Made by a program: the position numbers and the translations under genes | Shown: piece after piece, positions 15,856 through 24,973 of the stretch | How the letters are laid out: each line of letters starts with the position of its first letter | Numbering within the stretch: the stretch's first letter is position 1 | The notes under the pieces: generated by a model | What the model was told of the DNA's origin: nothing | Seen by the model: only the letters and a program-made list of their open reading frames with translations | Database searches by the model: none | Assembly (NCBI RefSeq): GCF_014697475.1 | Contig: NZ_JACJRV010000040.1 | Span: forward strand, 1-61,685 | DNA from: Nostoc sp. FACHB-152 | GTDB lineage: Bacteria; Cyanobacteriota; Cyanobacteriia; Cyanobacteriales; Nostocaceae | Reading direction: 5' to 3' | DNA length: 61,685 bases

Positions 15856-17664
15856 TTAAACTCTGCCTCCTGCCTCCTGCCCCCCGCCTTCTAATATGAT
15901 TGGTAACGTAAACCAGAATGTTGCACCACCAGCTTTTAGCCCACTGTCTAAGCCAATTTCGCCGCCATGAGCATGGATAATTTGCTTACACAGATACAAC
16001 CCTAATCCTAAACCAACAGAATTACGGTTATTACCGCGAAAATATAAATCAAATAGGCGATCGCTCTGTTCTTGGCTGATGCCCACACCGTTATCGCTGA
16101 CAGTACAATAAATTTTATCGCCCTCAGACTGAGCATTGATTGTGATCTGCAATCCTGGCGGATTATGTTTAATTGCATTACCAATTAAGTTAGAGAATAC
16201 CCGCCACAGTTGCGTTGCATCGGCATTGACTAATGGTAAATCTGCGGTGATTAAATTAGATAGGGTTGTTTGATTTTTGGTAAGCATTGGTTGTAAATCT
16301 GCGATCGCATCTGTGACAACCGTATGTAATTGCACAGGTTGCAGTTGTAAAACTACTCCTTGCATATCATTTACATGGGCTTCCATCAAAGAATTAATCA
16401 AATTTAGTTGGCGATCGCAACTTTGCTCCATCCGTTCTAAAATGAAGCGTGATACCGGAATTTGGGAAGATGTATCATTCCCACTCAGCAAATTCCGCAG
16501 CACCATCAGACTTCCCAAAACTGGGTTGCGTAAGTCGTGAGAAACTGCATGGAAAAATACCCGCAGTGCTTCTTCGGCTTGCTTGCGTTGGGTAATGTCT
16601 TCAGTTAACCCTTCATAATACAGCAGCTTTCCGGCGGCATCACGCACTGCGTAGGCTTTTTCGGAAATCCAAACAACGCTACCATCTTGGCGATAAATCT
16701 GCGATTCAAATTCGGAAATAATGCCATACTTTTCAATTAATCGCACAAATTCAGCGCGGCGGCTGGAATCGACATACAATTGACTTTCAATATCTGTGAA
16801 ATTCGCTGTCACTTCTTCTGGCGATGAATACCCGTAAATCCTGGCTAATGCTGGATTTGCCGTAATATAACGTCCATCAGGGCTGCTTTGGAAAATACCT
16901 TCAATAGCGTTTTCAAAAATGCTGCGATATTTAGCCTCTGCTATTACTAGTTTTTTGTTAGCTGACTCTAATGCTTCACGGGCATTAAACTCAGAATATT
17001 GCAGGCGATCGTATAAGTAAACGCCAACATCACATATAGTACAAAACCAAAATATATACAAAATAAATGTCACATTGTATATTTCTGGAAGTTCCGGCAG
17101 TATTGGTTTTAGCCCTAATGCCGTATTCACAGCAAAATAATAAACGAGAATACTCATCTGAGACAGCAAGTGCAAAGGCCAACGGACTGGCATAAATATT
17201 GCTTGGCTGAGAAATAACAGCGACCAACCGAAGGTGTCAGGTAGGGCAAAACCATTAATAGTGGCAAATAGCTGGGATGCGAAGCTAATAGACCAAGATG
17301 TTCCTAAAAATAATCTTCCTGGGTGACGCAGCCCAAACTGAGTTTTATGTACAGCAAAACAGACAAGTAAACTCAGTAGCATGGCAATGTTGATAGCTAA
17401 CCCCTGAATCCTCAGTACTTTTGGTAACTGTGACAATTCTTTTAAGGGAAAAAACAAGTCATAAATATCTCGTAAAGTAAAACTCAACAAGCAAATAAGC
17501 GCCAACCATAACCATAGGCGCAACCTCTCCCATAAGAATTGTGTACGCCAAGATTGATATTCAGCAGTAATTACATCTATTGTTGGGGAAGCAAAAATCT
17601 GTTTCCACCACTTTGCCAATTGTTGTAATAAGCTAGCCATCAGTGTTTTACCAACTTTGACCAT
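15856..17664 (-). CDS. Membrane-bound PAS sensor histidine kinase
   Basis: A sensor kinase of about 600 residues, numbered below from the TTG at 17685. Six membrane helices lie between about 58 and 222, a PAS domain with PAC motif at about 253-370, a HisKA H-box with phospho-acceptor His383 (AVSHDLRNPV), and a HATPase domain with intact N (NAIKHN), G1 (DNGVGIS) and G2 (GLGLGLYL) boxes. It should autophosphorylate and signal from the cytoplasmic membrane. No response regulator is adjacent. It follows a second kinase by 46 bp on the same strand and shares its C-terminal architecture, so the two are probably co-transcribed paralogues. The frame opens at a TTG (17685); I use the first ATG, at 17664. 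Another ATG at 17640 is also possible. Confidence 0.88.
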   Translation of the reverse strand: MVKVGKTLMASLLQQLAKWWKQIFASPTIDVITAEYQSWRTQFLWERLRLWLWLALICLLSFTLRDIYDLFFPLKELSQLPKVLRIQGLAINIAMLLSLLVCFAVHKTQFGLRHPGRLFLGTSWSISFASQLFATINGFALPDTFGWSLLFLSQAIFMPVRWPLHLLSQMSILVYYFAVNTALGLKPILPELPEIYNVTFILYIFWFCTICDVGVYLYDRLQYSEFNAREALESANKKLVIAEAKYRSIFENAIEGIFQSSPDGRYITANPALARIYGYSSPEEVTANFTDIESQLYVDSSRRAEFVRLIEKYGIISEFESQIYRQDGSVVWISEKAYAVRDAAGKLLYYEGLTEDITQRKQAEEALRVFFHAVSHDLRNPVLGSLMVLRNLLSGNDTSSQIPVSRFILERMEQSCDRQLNLINSLMEAHVNDMQGVVLQLQPVQLHTVVTDAIADLQPMLTKNQTTLSNLITADLPLVNADATQLWRVFSNLIGNAIKHNPPGLQITINAQSEGDKIYCTVSDNGVGISQEQSDRLFDLYFRGNNRNSVGLGLGLYLCKQIIHAHGGEIGLDSGLKAGGATFWFTLPIILEGGGQEAGGRV

Positions 17665-17731
17665 ACCGTCACAGGTGTCGTGCAATTACACCTCGTAATT
17701 ATTATCGTGACTTATGGCTAAGTTTTGACGA

Positions 17732-20308
17732 CTAACTTGCTACAGGCAATGTGAACCAAAATGTTAATCCACGTTGGCTGCGACTAATCACATCAATCTC
17801 TCCACCGTGGGCTTGAATAATTTGCCGAGAGAGATACATTTTTAATCCTAGAATTGTGGAGCAAGGTGCTTGCGGGTCACGTACATACAAATCAAAAAAG
17901 CGATCGCAGTCTAACTTGCTGATGGCTACACCGTTATGTTCAATCTGAATCCGAATCATCCCGGCTTCAACAGTAGCATTGAGGCAAAAGTGTAATCCTG
18001 GTGGGTTGTTTTGCAAGCTATAAATCAGCAAAGTCAGTAAAACTCGCTGTAATTGAGTCGCATCTGCCATTACTAAGGGCAAATCTGCGCTGACTAAATT
18101 CTCCAGGGTTGCTTGATTTTGCTCAAGTAGCGGCTGTAAGTCGGGAATGATTGACTCTAGTAGTGTGTTGAAGTGAACCTGCTGACGCTGGAGAACTACA
18201 CCTTGCTCTATGAAAGAATGAATTTCTAACAACGCGTTAATCATGCCTAGTTGACGCTCATTGCCTTGAATCATCCGTTCGATCATCGAGCTAGGTATGG
18301 AGACGGGATAAGAAGAACCAGAGTGAGGATTTTCTGGCAGAGGGGCGGAGGAACAAAAAGGCAGAGAAGAGGACTTCCCCTCTGCACCCCTGCACCCCTG
18401 CACCCCTGCTTCTTGATTTTGCAGTAAATTCTTGAACACCATCAAGTTCCCCATCACCGAAGTTCGCAAATCATGGGCAACTGTATGCAAAACAACGTCT
18501 TTGACCTTTTGCAGTGTTTCTAGTTCCTGCATTTTTTGTTGCAGTTGGGCGGTTCGTTCTTCTACCTGATGTTCTAAATTAGCGTTGAGTTGGGCGAGTT
18601 CTTGGTAGAGTCGTACTTGCTGAATAGCGATCGCTAACTGCTCTGATAACTGCAAAACTAAATCTATTTCTATTGGCTGCCAATGACGCGGGCCAGAACA
18701 TTGATTGGCAATCAAAGCACCAAACAATTCTTCCCCCAGCATAATGGGTACAGCCAAGGTTGCTTTTGTTTGAAATTTTTGATAATGTGCTTTTAACTTG
18801 GGAGATGCCGTGATTTGACTGATATCATCAACTACACGTACGCGATGAGTTGTGAGGATAGTTTTCAATTCTTGTAGATAATTTTTATCTTCGCTTGTCC
18901 AACCTAAGATTGATGGATAGCGGGAGTCTACTGATTCGGCAACAGTTTTAGCTTTGACCTCGTAATCATTCAACCCAATAAAAACCCGATCTGCTTGCAA
19001 AAATTGCCGCACTTCGGTCACAGTAGTTTGCAGAATTTCTTCTAAATTGAGCGAAGAGCGAATGCGTACCAAAGTTTCTGTCAACAAGCGATCGCGTTGT
19101 GCCGCTAAACGCATCTGAGCTTCTGCTTGCTTGCGGGCTGTAATATCATGATTGATTGCTAAAATGCAAGGTACCCCATCTAAATCAATCACATCAGCAG
19201 AAAGCAGGGTTGTTAGTAACTCCCCAGATTTGCGCCGAAAAGCAAATTCTAAATTGCGAATTGCCCCGTTGGTCTGTAACTGGTCTAATAATTGATTGCG
19301 ATCGCTTTTGTTGTTCCAGATTTTTAATTCAAAAGCCGTATGACCAATAACTTCATCTTGTTCATAGCCTGAAAGTCTCACGAAACTATCGTTAACTTCA
19401 ATGAAGCGTCCTTCGTTCAGTGTACTAATAGTAATTGGATCAGGACTACAACTAAAGGCTTTAGAAAACTTTTGAGCAAGATTGCGAAGTGAGGTTTCTG
19501 CTTGTTTGCGTTCTGTAATATCCCTCACTATCGCTAATACTTCATCTGGGCCGCTGACTACCAAACGTGCTTCATAATCTCGGATTCCCGCAGGCGTTGG
19601 TAGTTGATATTCACAAGTTTGCAATGTTCCTGCATCCAAAGTTTTCGTGATAGTTTCTTGCCCAATCAAAGCTATATCATTAGGTAATAAATCCCGCATA
19701 TTCTTACCAACTATTTCTTCTTTGGTAAGAGCGATTGCACCCTCGCCTTTCAAATCGAGATACTCACCATCCCGGCTCATCCGAAACATTAAATCAGGAA
19801 TAGCATCCAAAATTGCCTGATACCTCGCTTCACTTGCACGCAACTTTTCTTCTGTTTGTTTTCTATCTGTAATATCTATGGCTAAACCATCACCAATAAT
19901 TTCGCCATTAACTTGTGTTTCTAGCTGACAAGCTGCCTGAATCCATTTAATTTTGCCACTGGGAGTAATGATGCGACCTTCCCAATGCCAGGGTTTGAGA
20001 GTAGCAAAAGCCACACCTAGAGTTGTGGTGAAACTGTTGATATCCTGAGGGTGGATTAGTTGATAAAACTTTTGCCAGTCTGCTTGTATAGTCTCTGGTT
20101 CTAATTCACATACAGCGAGACTTCCAGAACTTACATATGAGACAAACAGCAAACCATCTGGCTGTTGTCGAAATTGAAAAATCATCCCTGGTAAGCTAGC
20201 CGCAACTTTTTCCAATAGCGCGATCGCCTCCGGGGGAAAATCTGGCTTATGTAGCAGTTTTATGGCTTCATCCACTCTTCCATCCTTTGATATACAAACA
20301 ACTGGCAT
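17732..20308 (-). CDS. Multi-PAS/GAF histidine-kinase-like protein with degenerate ATP-binding domain
   Basis: An 858-residue soluble protein: three PAS domains (about 30-150, 160-270, 280-395), a GAF domain (about 410-570), a coiled coil (575-603), an H-box with His612 (VAHDLRTSV) and a HATPase-like domain (745-855). Compared with its neighbour, the catalytic boxes are damaged: N-box Asn is replaced by Tyr763, the G1 Asp by His791 and the G1 Gly by Ala794, and two G2 Gly by Ile and Lys (ILGLKMYL). It probably cannot bind ATP normally, yet it keeps the phospho-acceptor His. The GAF resembles phytochrome/cyanobacteriochrome GAFs (LKAHYQKF) but lacks the chromophore Cys before that His. Residues 631-665 are a repeat-derived insert. 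The ATG at 20308 is clear. It is first of the two-kinase operon. Confidence 0.85.
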   Translation of the reverse strand: MPVVCISKDGRVDEAIKLLHKPDFPPEAIALLEKVAASLPGMIFQFRQQPDGLLFVSYVSSGSLAVCELEPETIQADWQKFYQLIHPQDINSFTTTLGVAFATLKPWHWEGRIITPSGKIKWIQAACQLETQVNGEIIGDGLAIDITDRKQTEEKLRASEARYQAILDAIPDLMFRMSRDGEYLDLKGEGAIALTKEEIVGKNMRDLLPNDIALIGQETITKTLDAGTLQTCEYQLPTPAGIRDYEARLVVSGPDEVLAIVRDITERKQAETSLRNLAQKFSKAFSCSPDPITISTLNEGRFIEVNDSFVRLSGYEQDEVIGHTAFELKIWNNKSDRNQLLDQLQTNGAIRNLEFAFRRKSGELLTTLLSADVIDLDGVPCILAINHDITARKQAEAQMRLAAQRDRLLTETLVRIRSSLNLEEILQTTVTEVRQFLQADRVFIGLNDYEVKAKTVAESVDSRYPSILGWTSEDKNYLQELKTILTTHRVRVVDDISQITASPKLKAHYQKFQTKATLAVPIMLGEELFGALIANQCSGPRHWQPIEIDLVLQLSEQLAIAIQQVRLYQELAQLNANLEHQVEERTAQLQQKMQELETLQKVKDVVLHTVAHDLRTSVMGNLMVFKNLLQNQEAGVQGCRGAEGKSSSLPFCSSAPLPENPHSGSSYPVSIPSSMIERMIQGNERQLGMINALLEIHSFIEQGVVLQRQQVHFNTLLESIIPDLQPLLEQNQATLENLVSADLPLVMADATQLQRVLLTLLIYSLQNNPPGLHFCLNATVEAGMIRIQIEHNGVAISKLDCDRFFDLYVRDPQAPCSTILGLKMYLSRQIIQAHGGEIDVISRSQRGLTFWFTLPVAS
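18314..18418 (-). repeat. Intergenic-type repeat inserted in frame in a kinase gene
   Basis: The + strand here contains CTGCACCCC repeated three times and other CCCCTCTGC-like sequence, typical of intergenic tracts in this window. It encodes residues 631-665 between the H-box and N-box. The paralogous kinase has no equivalent, its two flanking segments being joined by about ten residues. The frame is kept. Confidence 0.75.
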
Positions 20309-20955
20309 AATTTTCCAGGAGATTGTAACTATTACGACAATTTTGCTTCTGTGGATATGAGTGTTAACAAACTCAAAACACAGTCTTATTTCAGGTTAAT
20401 TCCTCTCAGAGCGATCGCATTCACCCAATCGGGTGAACTAGTTGATACGTAACATTAACTATATATGGATATAAACATTCTCACCTAAGTTAGGTATCAG
20501 AAAAATAATTATCTGTAAATAGATGCAAATTAATTTTTAAGCTTTTGTGCTGACAAGTTGCACAATTGAAATTTTGGGGCAAAACTTCAAACTCTCTCCC
20601 CTGCTGAGTTGCGGTTTCAACCAGCCAGCTTTTGTGATTATGAGCTTACTTCGAGTTTTTTGAATCTACCACTCAAACAGGCAATCTAAATAATAGTAAC
20701 TGTAAAATTTTTGCCTGCCATAATATATCTTCTACACGAATAAACTGAATGATTAAATATTATTAACAGCTTGATTCTTGATTGATAGTAAAAGTTCAAT
20801 ATCAAACTCTACTCTCTTACCAAGTTCTGCCCGAAAATTTATTTTTTTTTGAAAATTTTTAAGTATAATTTGACGCTCATCATTCACGCCGACTGATTTA
20901 TTTAAAAATAGGGAACAGGAAATAGTGTGATGTGCGTTTCCTATTCCCTATGAGG
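20309..20955. other. AT-rich intergenic region between dapF and the kinase operon
   Basis: 647 bases with no convincing gene. It has a small inverted repeat, TTCACCC-AATC-GGGTGAA (20420-20437), 110 bp upstream of the kinase start, which could be an operator. The dapF terminator lies at 20909-20950. The rest is AT-rich and featureless to me. Confidence 0.55.
20909..20950 (-). terminator. Rho-independent terminator of dapF
   Basis: Arms TAGGGAACAGGAAA (20909-20922) and TTTCCTATTCCCTA (20937-20950) pair over 14 positions with one mismatch. On the minus strand the hairpin begins 5 bp after the dapF stop and is followed by TTTTTAAA. Confidence 0.7.
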
Positions 20956-21795
20956 TTAAGCAGTACCGACAAACACACGCTCGGCTGGGCCAGTCATATA
21001 AATTCGTTGATCTACTTCTGACCATTCAATTTGTAATGGGCCTCCGGGTAATTCGACAGTAGCAGAGCGATCGCATCTTCCGGTCAAAACCCCAGCAACC
21101 AGAGAAGCACAAGCACCTGTACCGCAGGCTAATGTGATACCTGCACCTCTTTCCCATACCCGCATTTTTAAGTAATCACGGCTAACCACTTGAATAAATT
21201 CGGTGTTTGTGCGTTGGGGGAAAACTGGATGATGCTCAAACTTCGGGCCGATGCTTTCTAAAGGAATGGCGGCTACATCTTCTACAAAGGTGATGCAGTG
21301 AGGATTACCCATGCTCACACAGGTAACTTCCCAAGTTTGACCTGCCACTTCTAGGGGTTGATTAATAACTTTGGCATCAGCCGCACCAAGGGTAGTAGGA
21401 ATTTCCCCAGCCAGTAGTCGCGGTACACCCATATCCACCTTAACTTGACCATCGGGCATAAGTTGGGGTGTAATCGTCCCGGCTAAGGTATGAATGCGAT
21501 ATTTATCTTGAGTGCGGGATGCGCCTTCTAAATCGGCGAGGAATGCAGCTAAACAGCGAATACCGTTACCACACATTTCTGGTTCTGAACCATCGGAATT
21601 AAAAATCCGCATAGTGTAGTCAGTACCGTTTTCTCCTGGTAGGGCAAAAATGACACCATCTGCACCAATCCCAAAGTGGCGATCGCACAACTGGATGGCT
21701 TGCTCTGGAGTTAGTACAGGTTTAGCTGAGGAGCGATTGTCAACCAGAATGAAATCATTTCCCAGTCCGTGATACTTAGTAAATTTAATTGCCAT
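20956..21795 (-). CDS. dapF: Diaminopimelate epimerase
   Basis: Converts LL- to meso-diaminopimelate for lysine and peptidoglycan synthesis, in the cytosol and without cofactor. The 279 residues match the family. Both catalytic cysteines are present: Cys75 in MCGNGIRC and Cys224 in LACGTGACA. The N-terminal [14 protein letters not shown] and the GADGVIF stretch are classic. The ATG at 21795 is the natural start. The gene is divergent from hfq, an arrangement I recall as conserved in cyanobacteria. A terminator hairpin follows it. Confidence 0.97.
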   Translation of the reverse strand: MAIKFTKYHGLGNDFILVDNRSSAKPVLTPEQAIQLCDRHFGIGADGVIFALPGENGTDYTMRIFNSDGSEPEMCGNGIRCLAAFLADLEGASRTQDKYRIHTLAGTITPQLMPDGQVKVDMGVPRLLAGEIPTTLGAADAKVINQPLEVAGQTWEVTCVSMGNPHCITFVEDVAAIPLESIGPKFEHHPVFPQRTNTEFIQVVSRDYLKMRVWERGAGITLACGTGACASLVAGVLTGRCDRSATVELPGGPLQIEWSEVDQRIYMTGPAERVFVGTA

Positions 21796-21827
21796 TTTGC
21801 CAATGATGAATTATCAATGATTAGGAA

Positions 21828-21910
21828 AGTATGTAGACGCGTTAGCGGCTTGCCGCAGGCTAGTATGAAGTATGTAGACGCTTTTAGCGGCTTGCCGCAG
21901 GCTAGTATGA
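21828..21910. repeat. Direct tandem repeat, 41/42 bp, between dapF and hfq
   Basis: Copy 1 at 21828-21868 and copy 2 at 21869-21910 both read AGTATGTAGACGC, then GTTAGCGG or TTTTAGCGG, then CTTGCCGCAGGCTAGTATGA. They differ by a few bases near the middle. The TAGCGGCTTGCCGCAGGCTA core is itself nearly self-complementary. Confidence 0.9.
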
Positions 21911-22028
21911 AATATTATCCTAGCCTGTGGCTAACCGCTTCATATATACATTCTTTAGCTTTTATCTTTCATAGTTTCCAATCTTATTATTTAAACAATT
22001 TTTTATTGTGCATACATCATTACCCAAA

Positions 22029-22247
22029 ATGCCGACAACTGAATTTGATACTTCACTGCCTAGCATTCGGCAGATGCAAAATCTGGTTAAACAAGCAGCC
22101 ATTGTAGAGTTCAAGCTGGTGACAGGCGACCTGCTGACAGGTAAGATTGTCTGGCAAGACCCAAATTGTGTGTGTATTGTCGATGAAAACAGCCAGCAAA
22201 CGACAATTTGGAAGCAAGCGATCGCCTACTTCCAGCCTAAAGGTTAA
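22029..22247 (+). CDS. hfq: Hfq-related RNA-binding protein (cyanobacterial type)
   Basis: A 72-residue Sm-like protein. The start MPTTEFDTSLPSIRQMQN and the Sm1/Sm2 strands (VEFKLVTGDLLTGKIVWQDPNCVCIVD, then TIWKQAIAYFQP) match the cyanobacterial Hfq group, which differs from the E. coli form in its RNA-binding surfaces and, as I recall, interacts with type IV pilus machinery. The ATG at 22029 is preferred to an upstream ATG at 22008 because the family begins with this motif. It is next to divergent dapF, which supports the call, and tail-to-tail with the antiporter gene. Confidence 0.9.
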   Translation: MPTTEFDTSLPSIRQMQNLVKQAAIVEFKLVTGDLLTGKIVWQDPNCVCIVDENSQQTTIWKQAIAYFQPKG

Positions 22248-22261
22248 TTATTTTTGGAGTC

Positions 22262-24583
22262 TCAAGGCGAAAGTTCTTTGAGAGATTGTGACTCCTCTAC
22301 TTTTACTGTCGGGATAGATACAGGCACTTTGCGGGCTACTGTAAATAATGGTTGTAGTTGATTCAGATTGGGTAAGTTACCACATAACAAAACCTGATCA
22401 CCAACTCGCAAATCGGTGTTCCCCTCAGGATGGCGGATAAACTTACCATCACGGCGAATCGCTTGTACCTCTACGCTAAATTTTTGCTGGATATCTAAAG
22501 CTGTGAGGGTTTTGCCAAAAACAGCAGAATCAGCATTGACTAAAATCCACTGGCAAGCACTATTTTCTCCGGGAACGGCTATTTTACCCTGAGCGAATTC
22601 TTCTAAGGCTGCTAATTCCTCCGTTGCACCGACAACTAACAAGCGATCGCCTTCTTCTAATTTGGTTTGATTATTGGGATAATCAATTTCATTACCGTTA
22701 GCGCGGCGAATTGCCATCAAACTTACCCCTGTTAAGTAGCGCATATCTGCTTCTTCTAAGCTCATGCCAATGAGAGGAGAAGTAGATGGTAGGGGATACC
22801 AGCGACGATTTAAATCGCGGGTGGCTTGGAATAAATCGCGGGAAACTTCCGAAGCAGAACGCTCTGGACGTAAGTCTAGGTAATGGTCATTGCGGATTTG
22901 TTGCATTTCCCGTTGGACTACAAATGGCGAGAAACCTATGTCATTTAATAGATAGGTTGCCATTTCTAAGCTCGCTTCAAACTCTGGTTGTACTACTTCT
23001 CTGGCTCCCAGTTGGTAAAGTAATTCAATATTTTTGTCTTGAGTAGCGCGGACAACCAAATTTAGTTCTGGACACAACTCTAAGGCACGTTTTAGGCATA
23101 GACGGGTACTCATGGGGTCAGGAAGTGCGATCGCCATTCCTTTGGCATGGTTTACCCCAGCAGTTTCTAGAACATGGAAACTTACACAATTGCCGTAAAC
23201 GTAAGGCACTCCAGCGTCTCGTAATTGCTGAATTCGACTTTCTGATTGGTCAATCACTACTACTGGCAAGTCATGCTGCTGCAATAACTTCACCAAATTT
23301 TTGCCTACTCTTCCATAACCACAGACTACCACATGGTCTTTGAAGGGCAAATCGTCTGATACATCTTGTGCTTCACCTTCCCCAGCTAAATAAGGTTTTA
23401 GCCAAGGCATCGATTCGGCAAAGTTAAACAAGAATGGTAGTAGCCGCAAAACAAACGGAGTAAGTACGAGTGTGACTGCTGTAGTTCCCAAAATTAATAA
23501 ATATATGCGTCGGGAAACCAGTCCCAATGCTTGTCCTTCACTAGCAAGAACAAAGGAAAATTCCCCAATTTGGGCTAGTCCCAACCCAGCGATTAATGCT
23601 GTTTTTAACGGGTAGCGAAACAGCTTCACTAAAGGGGTAATAATCAAAAACTTACCCACAAACACCAGTGCCACTAACCCTAAAATTAATTCCAGATTGT
23701 TCCATAAAAACACTGGGTCAATAAGCATCCCAATGGCAGCAAAGAACAAACTAGCAAAAATATCTCGTAGTGGTTCGACATAAGTCAGGGTTTGATCAGC
23801 GTACTCCACCTCCGAAATCATCAAGCCGGCGACGAACGCTCCCATCTCAATGGACAGACCCAAATATTCTGTGAGTAACGCAATACCCAAACACAGGGCT
23901 ACTACACCTAATAAAAATAATTCTTTGCTTTCAGTGCGGGCCAGCATTCGCAATAATGGCGGTATCAACCAAATTCCTGCCACTACTGCCCCGGCGGCAA
24001 ATAAACCAATTCGCACTAAGGCTGTTAAAACTGCCATACCGATGACTTCACCTGGTTCATGAAGGGCAGGTAAGACGGCAAGCATCAGTCCTAAAGCCAA
24101 GTCTTGTACTACCAGAATACCCAGCATTACCTGGCCGTGGGGCGTTTCGGTTTCGTTACGCTCCATCAAGCATTTGAGGACAACTGCGGTGGAAGACAAG
24201 GACAAAATTGATCCCAAGAATACACCTTTAGCGGGTAAGCTGCCCCAAGCTCCTGTGACTCCACACACCACAACAGTAATCAGGATTGTTAAGGCAATTT
24301 GTAGCCCACCTCCACCAAGCGCGATCGCTTTTACTTTTTTCAGTTCTGCAAAGGAAAATTCTACGCCCAAGGCAAATAGCAAGAAGGCCACCCCGAATTG
24401 CGCCAAGGTTTCTACTTGAATCACCTCTTTAATCAATCCCAGGCCAGCTGGGCCGACAACCATCCCACCGATGAGATACCCCAACAGCACCGGTTGCCGT
24501 AAAAGGGATGCCAACAGTCCGCCACAGGCTGCAACTGCCAAAACTGACACTAAATCGACAATTAACCTAAAATCTTCCTGCAC
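22262..24583 (-). CDS. KefB/CPA2-type cation:proton antiporter with TrkA domains
   Basis: A 773-residue transporter. Residues 1 to about 385 form 12-13 membrane helices of the sodium/proton exchanger fold, beginning LLASLLRQPVLLGYLIGGMVVGP. An RCK/TrkA-N nucleotide-binding domain follows (DHVVVCGYGRVGKNLVKLL), then two TrkA-C domains (about 600-665 and 690-760: EEGDRLLVVG and RVGDQVLLCG). It probably exports K+ or Na+ in exchange for protons in the cytoplasmic membrane, gated by nucleotide. The ion cannot be told from sequence. It converges on hfq with 14 bp between stops. Confidence 0.9.
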   Translation of the reverse strand: MQEDFRLIVDLVSVLAVAACGGLLASLLRQPVLLGYLIGGMVVGPAGLGLIKEVIQVETLAQFGVAFLLFALGVEFSFAELKKVKAIALGGGGLQIALTILITVVVCGVTGAWGSLPAKGVFLGSILSLSSTAVVLKCLMERNETETPHGQVMLGILVVQDLALGLMLAVLPALHEPGEVIGMAVLTALVRIGLFAAGAVVAGIWLIPPLLRMLARTESKELFLLGVVALCLGIALLTEYLGLSIEMGAFVAGLMISEVEYADQTLTYVEPLRDIFASLFFAAIGMLIDPVFLWNNLELILGLVALVFVGKFLIITPLVKLFRYPLKTALIAGLGLAQIGEFSFVLASEGQALGLVSRRIYLLILGTTAVTLVLTPFVLRLLPFLFNFAESMPWLKPYLAGEGEAQDVSDDLPFKDHVVVCGYGRVGKNLVKLLQQHDLPVVVIDQSESRIQQLRDAGVPYVYGNCVSFHVLETAGVNHAKGMAIALPDPMSTRLCLKRALELCPELNLVVRATQDKNIELLYQLGAREVVQPEFEASLEMATYLLNDIGFSPFVVQREMQQIRNDHYLDLRPERSASEVSRDLFQATRDLNRRWYPLPSTSPLIGMSLEEADMRYLTGVSLMAIRRANGNEIDYPNNQTKLEEGDRLLVVGATEELAALEEFAQGKIAVPGENSACQWILVNADSAVFGKTLTALDIQQKFSVEVQAIRRDGKFIRHPEGNTDLRVGDQVLLCGNLPNLNQLQPLFTVARKVPVSIPTVKVEESQSLKELSP

Positions 24584-24793
24584 AATTTTTAAAAAGAACT
24601 ATTAAGACCTGTTAAGTTCACTCTAATAATTTAAGCTGGACTTTTCAACATCCCTCAAAATTTTAGGGGATCAGTCATCAGTCTATAGTTAGTTTTGTCA
24701 CCAATTTATACAGCAGCTATTAGTTTACCAAGCGATCGCTACCCATAACACTGCTAAAATAAACCCATTAATATTGATGCCGCATCCAAATCT

Positions 24794-24973
24794 ATGACTA
24801 TTGCTCAAGAAGGCATCCATCAAGATGTTATTTTTCCTCCCGGTGATTTATATAGTGATGAGCCTCCCTGGGAAACTGAACTACATCTGCGACAAATAAT
24901 TTTATTTTTAAAATGTTTGGAATGGCTGTGGCGAGACAGATGTGATTGCCTATTATTGCAATTATTTTTCTAA
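24794..24973 (+). pseudogene. Truncated Uma2-family gene (N-terminal fragment)
   Basis: A 59-codon frame starting MTIAQEGIHQDVIFPPGDLY and running through SDEPPWETELHLRQIILFLK to LEWLWRDR. I recognise this as the usual N-terminus of cyanobacterial Uma2 (DUF820) proteins of about 200-250 residues. After WLWRDR the family pattern breaks off and the frame stops at 24973. The conserved nuclease part is missing. The end overlaps the convergent intact Uma2 gene by 12 bp, so the missing part was probably lost when that gene or its flank arrived. Confidence 0.6.
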
